64,000 nt of DNA from Methanohalophilus halophilus. Its GTDB lineage: Archaea > Halobacteriota > Methanosarcinia > Methanosarcinales > Methanosarcinaceae. Positions 18,575 through 27,513 of the stretch are shown here, in pieces. The notes beneath the pieces were generated by a model. It did not search any database, was not told where the DNA came from, and was given only the letters and a program-made list of their open reading frames with translations. The stretch covers positions 1,502,057-1,566,056 of the forward strand of contig NZ_CP017921.1 in NCBI RefSeq assembly GCF_001889405.1. Reading direction: 5' to 3'. Position 1 is the first letter of the stretch, and each line of letters opens with the position of its first letter. The position numbers were made by a program, and so were the translations under genes.

Positions 18575-19396
18575 ATGGCTCCACAGGAACTGATTGACAC
18601 TATATTTCTTTCCGACAAGAGGGAAAGATTCCTTTTGCTTTTGCTTGAAGGTCCCACTGACATAAAGAAGGTAAAAGAGCACCTTAATGTCACCTCTTCT
18701 TCCATTCTTCCTCAAATCAAAAAATTACGGGAAACAGGTCTTGTCTCCAAAGATGATGAGGGAATCTATGATCTTACGACTACCGGGCGCTTAATAGTTG
18801 AAAACCTGTCACCACTTGCATGTATGCTTGATGTTTTTGATTCAAAAGAATCTTACTGGGAAACACGTGACATGGATGTAATTCCCCACCATTTACTGGA
18901 AAATATAGGTCAGTTGGGTGCAGTTGAAGTCATTGAACCCGATCTTGACCACATGTATGATCTGCAGCCGCAGTTGCATACAAATATACTCAAATCCAAT
19001 CATATTAAATGTCTGATTTCTTTTTTCCATCCTGATCATATTGAAGTTTTTAATTCCATTTCTTCTGCAGGCAAGAACCTGGAATTGATTTTTACAGGTT
19101 CTGTAATGGAAAGGATACTGGCTGAATCGCCTTCAGATATGCAAAAACTGATCGAGCGGGCAAATGTTGATATCAGGCTTTTCCGGGAAAACGACTACAT
19201 TCCTTCATTGACTATTGGTGATGATTTTACTTACTTCTGCTTTTTCAATAAATCACATATGTATGACCACAGGGACATAATAAGCTTCACTGAAGGTTCA
19301 ATTGAGTGGGCGACACAACTATTTGTTTATTGTCGTGACCTTTCGGTTTCAGTTTCCTATAAGATGTTGTCTGAAATCATAAACGGAAGTGAGTGA
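18575..19396 (+). CDS. Winged-helix regulator with FilR1 (DUF1724) domain, Msr-like, second of pair
   Basis: 273 residues, clearly a paralogue of the preceding gene: both begin with an IFLSDKR or WLSDKR motif and share LLLLEGPTDIKKVKEHLNVT-type helices and a DHRDIISFTEGSIEWATQLF-type ending. Winged helix about 10-75, FilR1 domain about 130-255. Overlaps the histidine kinase start by 8 bp. The tandem may form hetero- or homodimers on related operators, by analogy with Methanosarcina Msr pairs. Confidence 0.82.
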   Translation: MAPQELIDTIFLSDKRERFLLLLLEGPTDIKKVKEHLNVTSSSILPQIKKLRETGLVSKDDEGIYDLTTTGRLIVENLSPLACMLDVFDSKESYWETRDMDVIPHHLLENIGQLGAVEVIEPDLDHMYDLQPQLHTNILKSNHIKCLISFFHPDHIEVFNSISSAGKNLELIFTGSVMERILAESPSDMQKLIERANVDIRLFRENDYIPSLTIGDDFTYFCFFNKSHMYDHRDIISFTEGSIEWATQLFVYCRDLSVSVSYKMLSEIINGSE

Positions 19397-21566
19397 TTTG
19401 GTATGGAAAGACCTGTCACTCAGGTTTAAACTTGTTCTTTATATTGTAGTAAGTGTCTTTCTAATCCTGTCTATTTCATCTTCAATAGTCATATCAACGG
19501 TTACTTCTCAGGAGGAGCAGCTCGCTTATGACCAGTCTTCTAAAATGGCACAAAGTTATGCCAACCAATTCAATGCAGATATGAAATCCAATATGGCGAT
19601 TGCCAGGGATATAGCCACCACAATGGGTGCTATTCATGATTCTTCTACAAGAGAAGAAGCCAGCTATGTAGTACGCAGCATACTTGAGGATAATCCTCAG
19701 CTGATAGGGACCTATAGTGGCTTTGAACCTGATGCCTTTGATGGAGAGGATGAACGATATATAAATACTACAGCCCATGATGGGACGGGCAGGTTTCTTC
19801 CCTACTGGAACAGGATTGGGGGAGATATAGATGTTGAGCCACTTGTTGATTACAGGACATCAGATTATTACCAGTTACCAAAACGGACAAAACAGGATGT
19901 ATTAACCGAACCTTATTTTTATCAGGGTGCTTTGATTGTGAGTTATGTCTCCCCGATAATTGAGAAAGATGAATTCATAGGTATAGGCGGGGTGGATGTA
20001 GGTCTGGAATACGTAGACAATACGGTTAGTAGTGTAAAGGCTTTTGAGACCGGTTATTTGTTTATGGTAAGCAATACCGGTATTATTGTTTCCCATCCCA
20101 CAAGGAAGGATTGGATTAGTTCAAAAACGCTCAGGGAATTCGACAATCCAACCCTTCATGAGGTTGCCAATGATATTGAAAAGGGCAAGAGTGGTTATGT
20201 CGATGTTATAGATCCGTCAAACGGGAAAGATGTGATAGTCTTTTATGAACCCATTTCCACAGGCAATTATTCAATTCTCATTTCCGTCCCCAAGGATGAG
20301 ATATTTGCAGGCGTAGCTTCCTTGCGGTCGATGTTGTTTACGATCTATACGTTTTCCATCGTCTTTATGGGACTGATGGCATATCTGATCGCAGCTTCAT
20401 TTACAAATCGGATAAACGGTATTGTGGATGAGTTCAGGACAATTTCGGATTCAGCTTTGGAAGGTGACCTTGACATCAGGGCAAATACGGATGTAGACAT
20501 TGATTTCAAGAAAATTCCGGAAGGACTCAACGAGGTGCTTGATAGCCTGCAGGAAGCAAACCGGTTGCGTGCAGAAATGGAAGATGTAGTAAACCGCAGC
20601 CCGGTCATCGTATTCAAGTGGAAATCCCAGAAAAACTGGCCGGTAGAATTTGTATCCAGGAATATTTCCCAGTTTGGTTATACTCAGGATGAGTTTACGA
20701 AGGGTCACATTACCTATGCGGACATAGTAGTGCCTGAAGATCTTGGAAATGTTGAGCAGCAGCTCCTCGAAGCAGTAAACAGAGGTGACAGGGAATTTAA
20801 TTACGAATATCGTATTATTACGCGAGACAGAGAAATCAAGTGGGTTGAGGAGAGAACTTTTATTGGTAATTTCTCTGCAAATCATTCAAATAAATTACAG
20901 GGAATCATTCTGGATATCAATGAACGTAAAAAGGCTGAAGAGGCCTTGAAAAAGATGGAAAAGATTCGAATAAAGGAGATTCATCACAGGATTAAAAATA
21001 ATTTGCAAGTTGTCTCCGGTCTTCTTTACCTTGAATCTCTCAATTTCAAGTCGGATGAAGTTATGGAGGCTTTCAAGCAAAGTGAGAACAGAGTACGTTC
21101 AATTGCCCTGATTCATGAAAAGCTGTATCATTCAGAAAACCTCACCAGTCTCAACTTATCAGATTATGTCGAAGATCTTGTTGAACACCTTATCAACTCC
21201 TATAATGTTGATGAGGATACTATCAAAATTCATCTTAATATCGAGAATCTATATCTGGATATGGATTCTGCCGTGCCTCTGGGTATTATTATCAATGAAT
21301 TGACCTCAAATGCCTTGCAACATGCTTTTATGGAGGGTGAGTATGGGGAAATTAACATTGACTTTTTTAAGTCTGCAGGTCAATTCATACTGAAGGTTGA
21401 AGATTCAGGGGGTGCTTTCCCGGCTGACATCCACTTCCTAAATACGGAATCACTGGGATTACAACTTGTTTCCAATCTTGTAAGCCAGATAGATGGGGAT
21501 ATTGAACTTGATACTACAGATTACAGGACCTGTTTCAGGATTACTTTTAGGGAAAAAGAGGTGTGA
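19389..21566 (+). CDS. Membrane sensor histidine kinase (dCache-HAMP-PAS-HisKA_2)
   Basis: 725 residues. TM1 about 13-35, an extracellular double-Cache-like sensor about 40-312, TM2 about 315-338, HAMP, a PAS domain about 397-515, then a HisKA_2 kinase with the phospho-acceptor in EIHHRIKNNLQVV near 530. ATP-binding motifs are IINELTSNALQHAF (N box), KVEDSGGAFP (G1) and SLGLQLVSNLV (G2). GTG start at 19389 overlaps the upstream regulator, and its stop overlaps the receiver gene, so kinase and receiver form a likely two-component pair. Cache domains often bind small amines or acids; the ligand is unknown. Confidence 0.9.
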   Translation: MSDLVWKDLSLRFKLVLYIVVSVFLILSISSSIVISTVTSQEEQLAYDQSSKMAQSYANQFNADMKSNMAIARDIATTMGAIHDSSTREEASYVVRSILEDNPQLIGTYSGFEPDAFDGEDERYINTTAHDGTGRFLPYWNRIGGDIDVEPLVDYRTSDYYQLPKRTKQDVLTEPYFYQGALIVSYVSPIIEKDEFIGIGGVDVGLEYVDNTVSSVKAFETGYLFMVSNTGIIVSHPTRKDWISSKTLREFDNPTLHEVANDIEKGKSGYVDVIDPSNGKDVIVFYEPISTGNYSILISVPKDEIFAGVASLRSMLFTIYTFSIVFMGLMAYLIAASFTNRINGIVDEFRTISDSALEGDLDIRANTDVDIDFKKIPEGLNEVLDSLQEANRLRAEMEDVVNRSPVIVFKWKSQKNWPVEFVSRNISQFGYTQDEFTKGHITYADIVVPEDLGNVEQQLLEAVNRGDREFNYEYRIITRDREIKWVEERTFIGNFSANHSNKLQGIILDINERKKAEEALKKMEKIRIKEIHHRIKNNLQVVSGLLYLESLNFKSDEVMEAFKQSENRVRSIALIHEKLYHSENLTSLNLSDYVEDLVEHLINSYNVDEDTIKIHLNIENLYLDMDSAVPLGIIINELTSNALQHAFMEGEYGEINIDFFKSAGQFILKVEDSGGAFPADIHFLNTESLGLQLVSNLVSQIDGDIELDTTDYRTCFRITFREKEV

Positions 21567-21958
21567 TATTGAAAAATTCAAGAATACTGGTTGTAGAGGA
21601 TGAAGCTATTGTGGCAATGGTAATAAAACGCCGTTTGAAAGACCTGGGTTATATTGTTTCTGGCGTTGCTTCTACGGGAAAGGATGCTATTACTAAGGTA
21701 GAAGGGACTTTCCCGGATTTGGTGCTTATGGATATCAGGCTTAAAGGGGACATGGATGGTATTGAAGCAACCAAAATAATCAAAGATAGATTTTCTCTTC
21801 CGGTGGTTTATCTTACAGCCCATTCGGATGATGTAACTTTTAAGAAAGCCAAAGAAACAGATCCTGATGGATACATATTGAAACCTTTTACTGAAAAGGA
21901 CTTGCGTACTACCATTGAGATCGCTCTTCACAAATTCCAAAAAGAAAGAGAGAATTGA
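21563..21958 (+). CDS. Stand-alone response regulator receiver
   Basis: 131 residues, a single CheY-like receiver with acidic VEDE near 11-14, phospho-acceptor Asp57 (LVLMDIRLKG), conserved Thr in VVYLTAHSDD and Lys in YILKPF. No DNA-binding output domain, so it probably acts by protein contact. GTG at 21563 overlaps the kinase stop by 4 bp; TTG at 21569 is an alternative start. It resembles the other lone receiver at 36791. Confidence 0.9.
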   Translation: MILKNSRILVVEDEAIVAMVIKRRLKDLGYIVSGVASTGKDAITKVEGTFPDLVLMDIRLKGDMDGIEATKIIKDRFSLPVVYLTAHSDDVTFKKAKETDPDGYILKPFTEKDLRTTIEIALHKFQKEREN

Positions 21959-22031
21959 AAAAATAATTATCCCCGCGATGTGCTTTAAGCTCGAGAAAAC
22001 TTTATCTTTGTCCATACAAAATAATAAAGTG

Positions 22032-22339
22032 ATGGCCCAACCAATAGTTTATGCCACTGATAGTACACTGATGGGTATTGTTAAGCAGAAGGAACCGACC
22101 CTTGTCATGGTCTTCCTGCCCACATGTCCTCATTGCAGGGCTATTGAGCCTTATTTCAGAGAGTATTCAAAACAGTATGAGGATTCAGTTAATTTTGTGA
22201 TGGAAATCTCATAAAAACGGAAGTTGGAGCCATGCATTCTGCCAATTTGAAAAGAAGTATAGATGAAATGATACATAGTGGCAGTGAATGTGCTAAAAAA
22301 ACAACGGCGCTGGATTATGACATATCGCTTTATGAGTAA
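22032..22339 (+). pseudogene. Thioredoxin-like protein with internal deletion (remnant)
   Basis: An open frame from ATG 22032 to the stop at 22212-22214 has a thioredoxin start with the active site FLPTCPHCRAIEPYF. It then stops after MEIS. In another frame from 22232 to 22339 the typical C-terminal end of this family reappears (IDEMIHSGSECAKKTTALDY). The middle of the thioredoxin fold, roughly 40 residues including the cis-proline strand, is missing. I infer an internal deletion with frame loss. The gene is probably dead, though the N-terminal 60-residue CPHC peptide could still be made. Confidence 0.65.
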
Positions 22340-22358
22340 AAAGTAAAAAGAGCGATAA

Positions 22359-23975
22359 TTAAATCTGCTCTTCTTCCTGTTTCTTCTTTTCCAGTAATTC
22401 AGTTGCCATCTCACGCAACTTGAATTTCTGGATTTTACCACTTGCTGTCATTGGGTATTCATCCACGATGAATACGTGTTTTGGAACTTTGTACCGTGCA
22501 ATTTTCTGCATACTGGAATCACGTATGTCTTCCTCGCTCAGGGCAGCTCCTTCCTGAAGCATTACAAAAGCACCCACGATCTCACCGTACTTGTCATCAG
22601 GGATACCTACCACCTGTGCATCCTTGACACCATCTATGGTGTACAGGAATTCTTCTATCTCTCTTGGGTAGATATTTTCCCCGCCACGAATGATCATGTC
22701 CTTGATACGTCCGGTAATCTTGTAGTATCCATATTCATCCACTGTCCCCAGATCACCGCTGTGGAGCCATCCATCCCTGTCGATTGTTTCGGCTGTCTTT
22801 TCAGGCATTTTGTAGTACCCTTTCATTATATTGTAACCGCGGCAACAGATTTCACCTTGCTATCCCGGACTAAGCTTTTCTCCTGTATCCGGATCGACGA
22901 TTTTAACTTCGATTTGTGGCATTGCTATACCAACGGTACTGACTCTCCTTTCAATGGTATCATCGGTACTTGTCTGGGTCATTACCGGAGAGGCTTCCGT
23001 GAGGCCGTAAGCAATTGTGATCTCATCGCAGTGCATATCGGAAATGACCTTCTTCATGGTTTCGATGGGACACGGCGACCCTGCCATGATTCCTGTACGC
23101 AGGGATGACAGATCAAACATGTCGAACATTGGATGGTTGAGTTCTGCAATGAACATGGTAGGTACGCCGTAGAGGGCCGTACATTTCTCTTTCTGGACCG
23201 CTGCGAGTACAAGTAGTGGATCAAATACTTCAAGCATCACCAGCGTAGCCCCGTGGCTCAGAGCCGCAAGTACACCCAGGACAATCCCAAAACAGTGAAA
23301 TAGGGGCACAGGCAGGCACAGGCGGTCTTGTTCTGTAAATTTTTGCTTCTCACCGATGTAATAACCGTTGTTGAGGATATTTTTGTGGGTCAGCATAACT
23401 CCTTTTGGAAAACCGGTTGTGCCAGAGGTGTACTGCATGTTGACCACATCATCAGCGGTAGTTGATGCCTTTATTTTTGCAAGTCTTTCGTCAGAACAAT
23501 GTTTTCCAAGCAGAAGCAATTCACGGGTATTGTACATCCCCCTGTGTTTTTCCTGTCCGATATAGATTACATGATTCAGTTCCGGAAATTCCTGGCTGGT
23601 AAGATTTCCTCTTTGTTGTATTTTGAGTTCAGGCGCAATGTCATAAACAGTCTGAACATAGTCCACATTCCTGAATCCATCAATTATAGCCAGTGCTTTC
23701 ATATCGGACTGTTTTACCACATAAGCAAGTTCGTGGCTTCGGTATGCAGTATTTACAGTGACAAGGACTGCTCCGATCTTAGAAGCTGCAAACAGGAAAG
23801 TCAGCCAGTCGGGTACATTGCGGGCCCATATGCCTATGTGGTCCCCTTTTTTAAGTCCCAGGGCAAGCAAACCCTTTGCCAGGTCATCCACACGCTCATT
23901 GAATTGACTGTAATTAAAACGAAGATCCCGGTCTGGATAAACCATAAAATCCTTTTTGGGATGTTTTTTCACCAT
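22359..23975 (-). CDS. AMP-dependent acyl-CoA synthetase interrupted by one in-frame amber codon
   Basis: Two frame-matched pieces, 22860-23975 and 22359-22859, make one 538-residue acyl-CoA synthetase if TAG at 22860-22862 is read through. The P-loop [16 protein letters not shown] is near residue 195, YGLTEASP near 327, and [18 protein letters not shown] plus [10 protein letters not shown] in the C-terminal part. The amber lies between LSPG and QGEI, a variable surface position in this family. Since the organism decodes UAG as pyrrolysine, the product could be full length, or the gene may be decaying. Family-like sequence ([13 protein letters not shown]) continues upstream of ATG 23975, where only an ATT preceded by GGAG (24017) could start. 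Confidence 0.75.
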
Positions 23976-24035
23976 TTCTTCGAAGATATCTGTTATAGTC
24001 TCGTTTTCAAAACGAATAGTACCAGCTCCTATAGT

Positions 24036-24440
24036 TTACTGTTCCTCTATCAAGTGTTCCTCGAGCCTTGTTCGAATTTCAGGTGGAATTGGCATAGACT
24101 TCTTTTCCATGAAATCATAATGTACAATTACAGCTTTTCCTTTTGCTTTTAATTCGTCTCTTTGCCAGGCTTCATGCCCGATTGTAAAAGAGGAATTACC
24201 AAGGCGGGCAATATAGGTGCGTATTTCGACATCCCCATCAAAATACATCTCTCCCAGGAAATCGAATTCTGTGCGAGCCATAATAAGTCGCCACTTTTCC
24301 GGAGTGAGATCCAGATCGGGAGTGAATATCCGGAATATGGGATTTCGCCCCATTTCGAACCATTCGGGAATTACAGTATTATTTACATGACGCAGGCCAT
24401 CAATATCTCCAAAACGCGGAGTAACTGTCAGTGTGAACAT
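24036..24440 (-). CDS. Acyl-CoA thioesterase, 4-hydroxybenzoyl-CoA thioesterase (hotdog) family
   Basis: 134 residues. The N-terminal VTPRFGDIDGLRHVNNTVIPEWFEMGR (about 6-32) carries the acid D/G-x-x-x-H-V-N-N pattern of hotdog thioesterases. It hydrolyses acyl-CoA; the acyl group is unknown. It lies between a cupin regulator and an acyl-CoA synthetase on the same strand with gaps of 9 and about 60 bp, so the three probably form one operon for acyl-CoA turnover. Confidence 0.85.
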   Translation of the reverse strand: MFTLTVTPRFGDIDGLRHVNNTVIPEWFEMGRNPIFRIFTPDLDLTPEKWRLIMARTEFDFLGEMYFDGDVEIRTYIARLGNSSFTIGHEAWQRDELKAKGKAVIVHYDFMEKKSMPIPPEIRTRLEEHLIEEQ

Positions 24441-24449
24441 AGGAATTCC

Positions 24450-25022
24450 TTAGTAGGGTGTGTATACAACTGCCATTATTCTTGCATCTTCATCAACCGC
24501 ATGCAGGTCGTGGGGAACTACGGAATCGTAATAGATACTGTCACCGGCTTCAAGGTTGTAGGTTTCTTTTCCGTAGAGAATTTCAATATCGCCTTCCAGC
24601 ACATAAATGAATTCTTCTCCTTCATGGGATGATAGGGGATGTTCTCCTTTTTGTGGATGTACATCAATTATGAAAGGCTCCATATGGCGGTCCTGTTTGT
24701 CAGCTGCCAGTGAGTTGAATTCAAGTGAACTCTCTTTGCAATTGGAACATTTACCGGAGAAGCGGACAACATGTTTTGATTTGCCTGATTTTACAAGCAC
24801 CGGGCCGTTCTGGGGTGCATCATCAAGAAAAGTGCCGAGTCGGACACCCAGGGCTCTTGCAATGTTAAAAAGAGGTGTTAGTGAAGGGACAAGATCTCCA
24901 TTTTCCAGTTTATCTATCAGTTCAACATCGTTGTTACTTGCTTTTGCCAGTTCTTCCTGTGACATCTCCCTGGATTGTCTGAGCTGGCTTATCTTTTCAC
25001 CAAGGGGGTTTTTTACAGACAT
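24450..25022 (-). CDS. XRE family regulator with C-terminal cupin domain
   Basis: 190 residues. Helix-turn-helix about 10-65 ([20 protein letters not shown]), a Cys pair [12 protein letters not shown] near 90, and a cupin barrel about 110-188 with [18 protein letters not shown]. Such proteins sense a small ligand through the cupin and control neighbouring genes, here the thioesterase and acyl-CoA synthetase. A TATA-like sequence on the minus strand near 25070-25085 would give a leader of about 25 nt. Confidence 0.87.
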   Translation of the reverse strand: MSVKNPLGEKISQLRQSREMSQEELAKASNNDVELIDKLENGDLVPSLTPLFNIARALGVRLGTFLDDAPQNGPVLVKSGKSKHVVRFSGKCSNCKESSLEFNSLAADKQDRHMEPFIIDVHPQKGEHPLSSHEGEEFIYVLEGDIEILYGKETYNLEAGDSIYYDSVVPHDLHAVDEDARIMAVVYTPY

Positions 25023-25174
25023 TGATGAATTCTCCTTTTATATATTAATGAAAATGACCGCGACACAAATTGACATATATACTTAAATAGATATCTCTGC
25101 TGTTCATTTATGCCAGAAAGTTTGATAACTGTAAAGATAATTATTATTTAACCAATAATTAGAGGAGTGGTCGG

Positions 25175-25636
25175 ATGAAAAAAATAATCATACTTTTAAT
25201 TGTGATATCCCTGCTGGGATTGGGCTGTACAACCCAGGATACTCCGGATCAGGACGAGCAGGTTCCAGTAAATGGTGAGGATAATCAGTCAGATGAAGAT
25301 AACCAAACAGATGAAGATGTGAATGGAGAAGAAAATGTAAGTGAACCCGATGATACGGAATTGGAGGATTATACTCCGCGGGAATACAGAGTTCTTTTGA
25401 GAAACTACAATGCAATTCCTAGATCACTGGAAATAAACAGGACAGATACGGTTATCTGGAGAAATGAACAATCCGATCCCAAGAGACTTTTCACAATCAA
25501 AAGTGAAGAAGGCCTTTGGGATGACCAGAAGTTGGCTTTTGGCAAAACATTCCGCTATACATTCAATGAAACCGGCCAATTCAAAGCCTATGTTCCTCCC
25601 TGGAATGGTATGAATGTGACAATTACGGTTAAATAA
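25175..25636 (+). CDS. Lipoprotein with acidic linker and cupredoxin-like domain lacking copper ligands
   Basis: 153 residues. A signal peptide with lipobox LGLGC puts the lipid anchor on Cys18. An Asp/Glu/Asn-rich linker spans about 20-65, and a small beta domain follows (about 68-153: DTVIWRNEQSDP, FRYTFNETGQFKAYVPPWNG). The layout matches plastocyanin-type domains, but the Cys and His ligands near the C-terminus are absent, so copper binding is unlikely. Anchored outside the cell membrane. The function is unknown. Confidence 0.7.
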   Translation: MKKIIILLIVISLLGLGCTTQDTPDQDEQVPVNGEDNQSDEDNQTDEDVNGEENVSEPDDTELEDYTPREYRVLLRNYNAIPRSLEINRTDTVIWRNEQSDPKRLFTIKSEEGLWDDQKLAFGKTFRYTFNETGQFKAYVPPWNGMNVTITVK

Positions 25637-25659
25637 AAAAACCATGTCATGTGGAAGAC

Positions 25660-26820
25660 ATGGAAACAAGAAAAATAACTGAAGGGACCACCGAAGTGGA
25701 GGTTCCTTCCGCTGCTATTGAAGACAAACTGCCTGTAAATTCACCGGTTTTCTATAATTCTCATATGGAACTTAACCGGGATATTACTGTGGCAGCAACT
25801 TCTGTTTTTGTTAAGGAAAATTTCGATTTTGAAGAAAGGCCTCCTTCAGAGATCGATTATGTGGATGCAATGGCAGCCTCCGGAATCAGGGGGTTGCGCA
25901 TAGCAAATGAGATAGGTCTCAGGACGACACTTAATGACTGGGATACAGAGGCCTGTGAGTTTATTGAACAAAACATAAAACTCAATGACCTTTCCGGCAT
26001 TGCTGAAACATCCTGTAGAAATGCAAATTCTCTTCTCCATGAAAAACGATTCAATATCGTGGATCTGGACCCTTTTGGAAGTCCTGCTCCCTATCTGGAT
26101 GCTGCCAGTCGCTCTGCTGTACACTTGCTGGAGGTTACAGCTACTGACACTGCTCCTCTTTGCGGGGCTCACCTGAATTCCGGTATTCGTAAGTACGGTG
26201 CAGTTGCACTTAACAATGAATATCACAGTGAAATGGGATTGCGGATACTGCTGGGGTCTATTGCCCGTCATCTGGCACGCCATGAAAAAGGAATGGAAGT
26301 ATTGCTCTCTCACGCCACGCGTCATTATGTCAGGGGTTATGTAGGGATTAAAAGCGGGGCTAAAAACGCTGATCGGACACTTAAGGAGCTGGGTTATGTC
26401 ACACATTGTGGCAATTGTAGTTACCGTGAATGGAAAAAAGGCTACTCTGTTTTCATGGAACAAACATGTCCGGAATGTGGGACTGAAATGAAATCCGGAG
26501 GCCTTCTCTGGCTTGGAAAGTTACATGACAGGATTTTTTGTTCCAAGGTCATGGAAGAACTTGAAAAAAGACCAATTGGCAAGAAGAAAAAAGCCTGTAA
26601 AATAATCCAGGCCTGTCTGGATGAACTTGATATCCCCTTCTTTTATGATCAGCACAGGCTATGCAAACAGCTCTCTGTGGCAGCTCCACGTATTGAAAAG
26701 ACCATTGATGACCTGAGAGATAAGGGGTATGAGGCAAGCAGGACACATTTCAGCGGGATGTCCTTTAAGACCAATGCCCCTCTAAGTGTGATAAAGTCAA
26801 TTCTTTCCAATATGTATTGA
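25660..26820 (+). CDS. trm1: tRNA (guanine26-N2)-dimethyltransferase Trm1
   Basis: About 386 residues. It dimethylates G26 of tRNA with S-adenosylmethionine. The N-terminus PVFYNSHMELNRDITVAA is diagnostic, DAMAASGIRGLR (about 68-79) is the AdoMet site, DLDPFGSPAPYLDAA near 145 the catalytic motif, and Cys pairs CGNCSYREW and CPECGTEM near 250-276 form a zinc site. ATG 25660 is used; GTG 25651 in frame is possible. It follows the lipoprotein gene by 24 bp. Confidence 0.95.
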   Translation: METRKITEGTTEVEVPSAAIEDKLPVNSPVFYNSHMELNRDITVAATSVFVKENFDFEERPPSEIDYVDAMAASGIRGLRIANEIGLRTTLNDWDTEACEFIEQNIKLNDLSGIAETSCRNANSLLHEKRFNIVDLDPFGSPAPYLDAASRSAVHLLEVTATDTAPLCGAHLNSGIRKYGAVALNNEYHSEMGLRILLGSIARHLARHEKGMEVLLSHATRHYVRGYVGIKSGAKNADRTLKELGYVTHCGNCSYREWKKGYSVFMEQTCPECGTEMKSGGLLWLGKLHDRIFCSKVMEELEKRPIGKKKKACKIIQACLDELDIPFFYDQHRLCKQLSVAAPRIEKTIDDLRDKGYEASRTHFSGMSFKTNAPLSVIKSILSNMY

Positions 26821-26839
26821 TATATATACAACAAAAACA

Positions 26840-26891
26840 TATATATAAAGAATAGACGTTGAGATAGCTCTCACGATATCATCAGGTGATT
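26840..26891 (+). promoter_or_regulatory. Promoter and ribosome site of winged-helix gene
   Basis: A TATA-like TATATATAAAG runs at 26840-26850, giving a start near 26875, and AGGTGAT at 26885-26891 precedes the ATG at 26897 by 5 bases. Confidence 0.5.
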
Positions 26892-26896
26892 TTCTA

Positions 26897-27487
26897 ATGT
26901 CCCGCGAAGAAGTAGAAAACCTGTTCCTTCAGGAAAAACCAACCCTGGCACTCCTTACTATATGGTCTCTTAGAAAGACGTACGCCTCTGTTATTACAAA
27001 ACAAATAAATTCGACTTTTGCACATACTACAAAAATCCTTTCCAAGATGGCTGATATGGGACTTGTACAGTTCACATCTGAAGGTAGAATAAAATATGTA
27101 GAACTGACAGAATATGGTGTAGATGTAGTAACAAATCTCAGGGATTTTATTATAACACTCGGGGAGAATCTTCCTGAAAAGTACAGGGAACTGGTAGAAG
27201 CAGTTGAAGAGGAAGAAGAGAGTGAAGGAACGGAACTGAACAGGGAGTCCAAAGAAATATTGGAACGCATTAAAAAATTAAGAAGTAAGATAGAGGAAAT
27301 CTACGGACAACTGGTAGAAGCAAACGCCAGTGAAGACCGGATTAAATTGAAATTGGGTCCTTTCAGCAGGGAAATACATATGATAGGGGATACAATTGAG
27401 AATTCAGAGGAACCTATACATGATGATGTCCTCATTGCCTATGGTAACACCAAAGATGTCTTCGATAAACTGCTGGGCAGAAAATAA
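26897..27487 (+). CDS. Winged-helix DNA-binding protein with coiled coil
   Basis: 196 residues. MarR/PadR-like winged helix in about 1-80 (TIWSLRKTYASVITKQINST, then KILSKMADMGLVQF) with a wing ending at TEYG. The rest is acidic and helical, with a Glu run near 103-112 and a heptad-like stretch near 118-145, suggesting a dimerising coiled coil. Target unknown. 26 bp separate it from the DUF2110 gene, probably cotranscribed. Confidence 0.75.
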   Translation: MSREEVENLFLQEKPTLALLTIWSLRKTYASVITKQINSTFAHTTKILSKMADMGLVQFTSEGRIKYVELTEYGVDVVTNLRDFIITLGENLPEKYRELVEAVEEEEESEGTELNRESKEILERIKKLRSKIEEIYGQLVEANASEDRIKLKLGPFSREIHMIGDTIENSEEPIHDDVLIAYGNTKDVFDKLLGRK

Positions 27488-27513
27488 TTTTTTCTTCTTT
27501 TGTGCGGGATTAT

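Noticed and set aside
22860..22862. Sequencing error as the source of the amber codon
   Set aside because: Cannot be excluded without reads, but surrounding frame is clean and the site is a plausible single transversion; kept as a finding.
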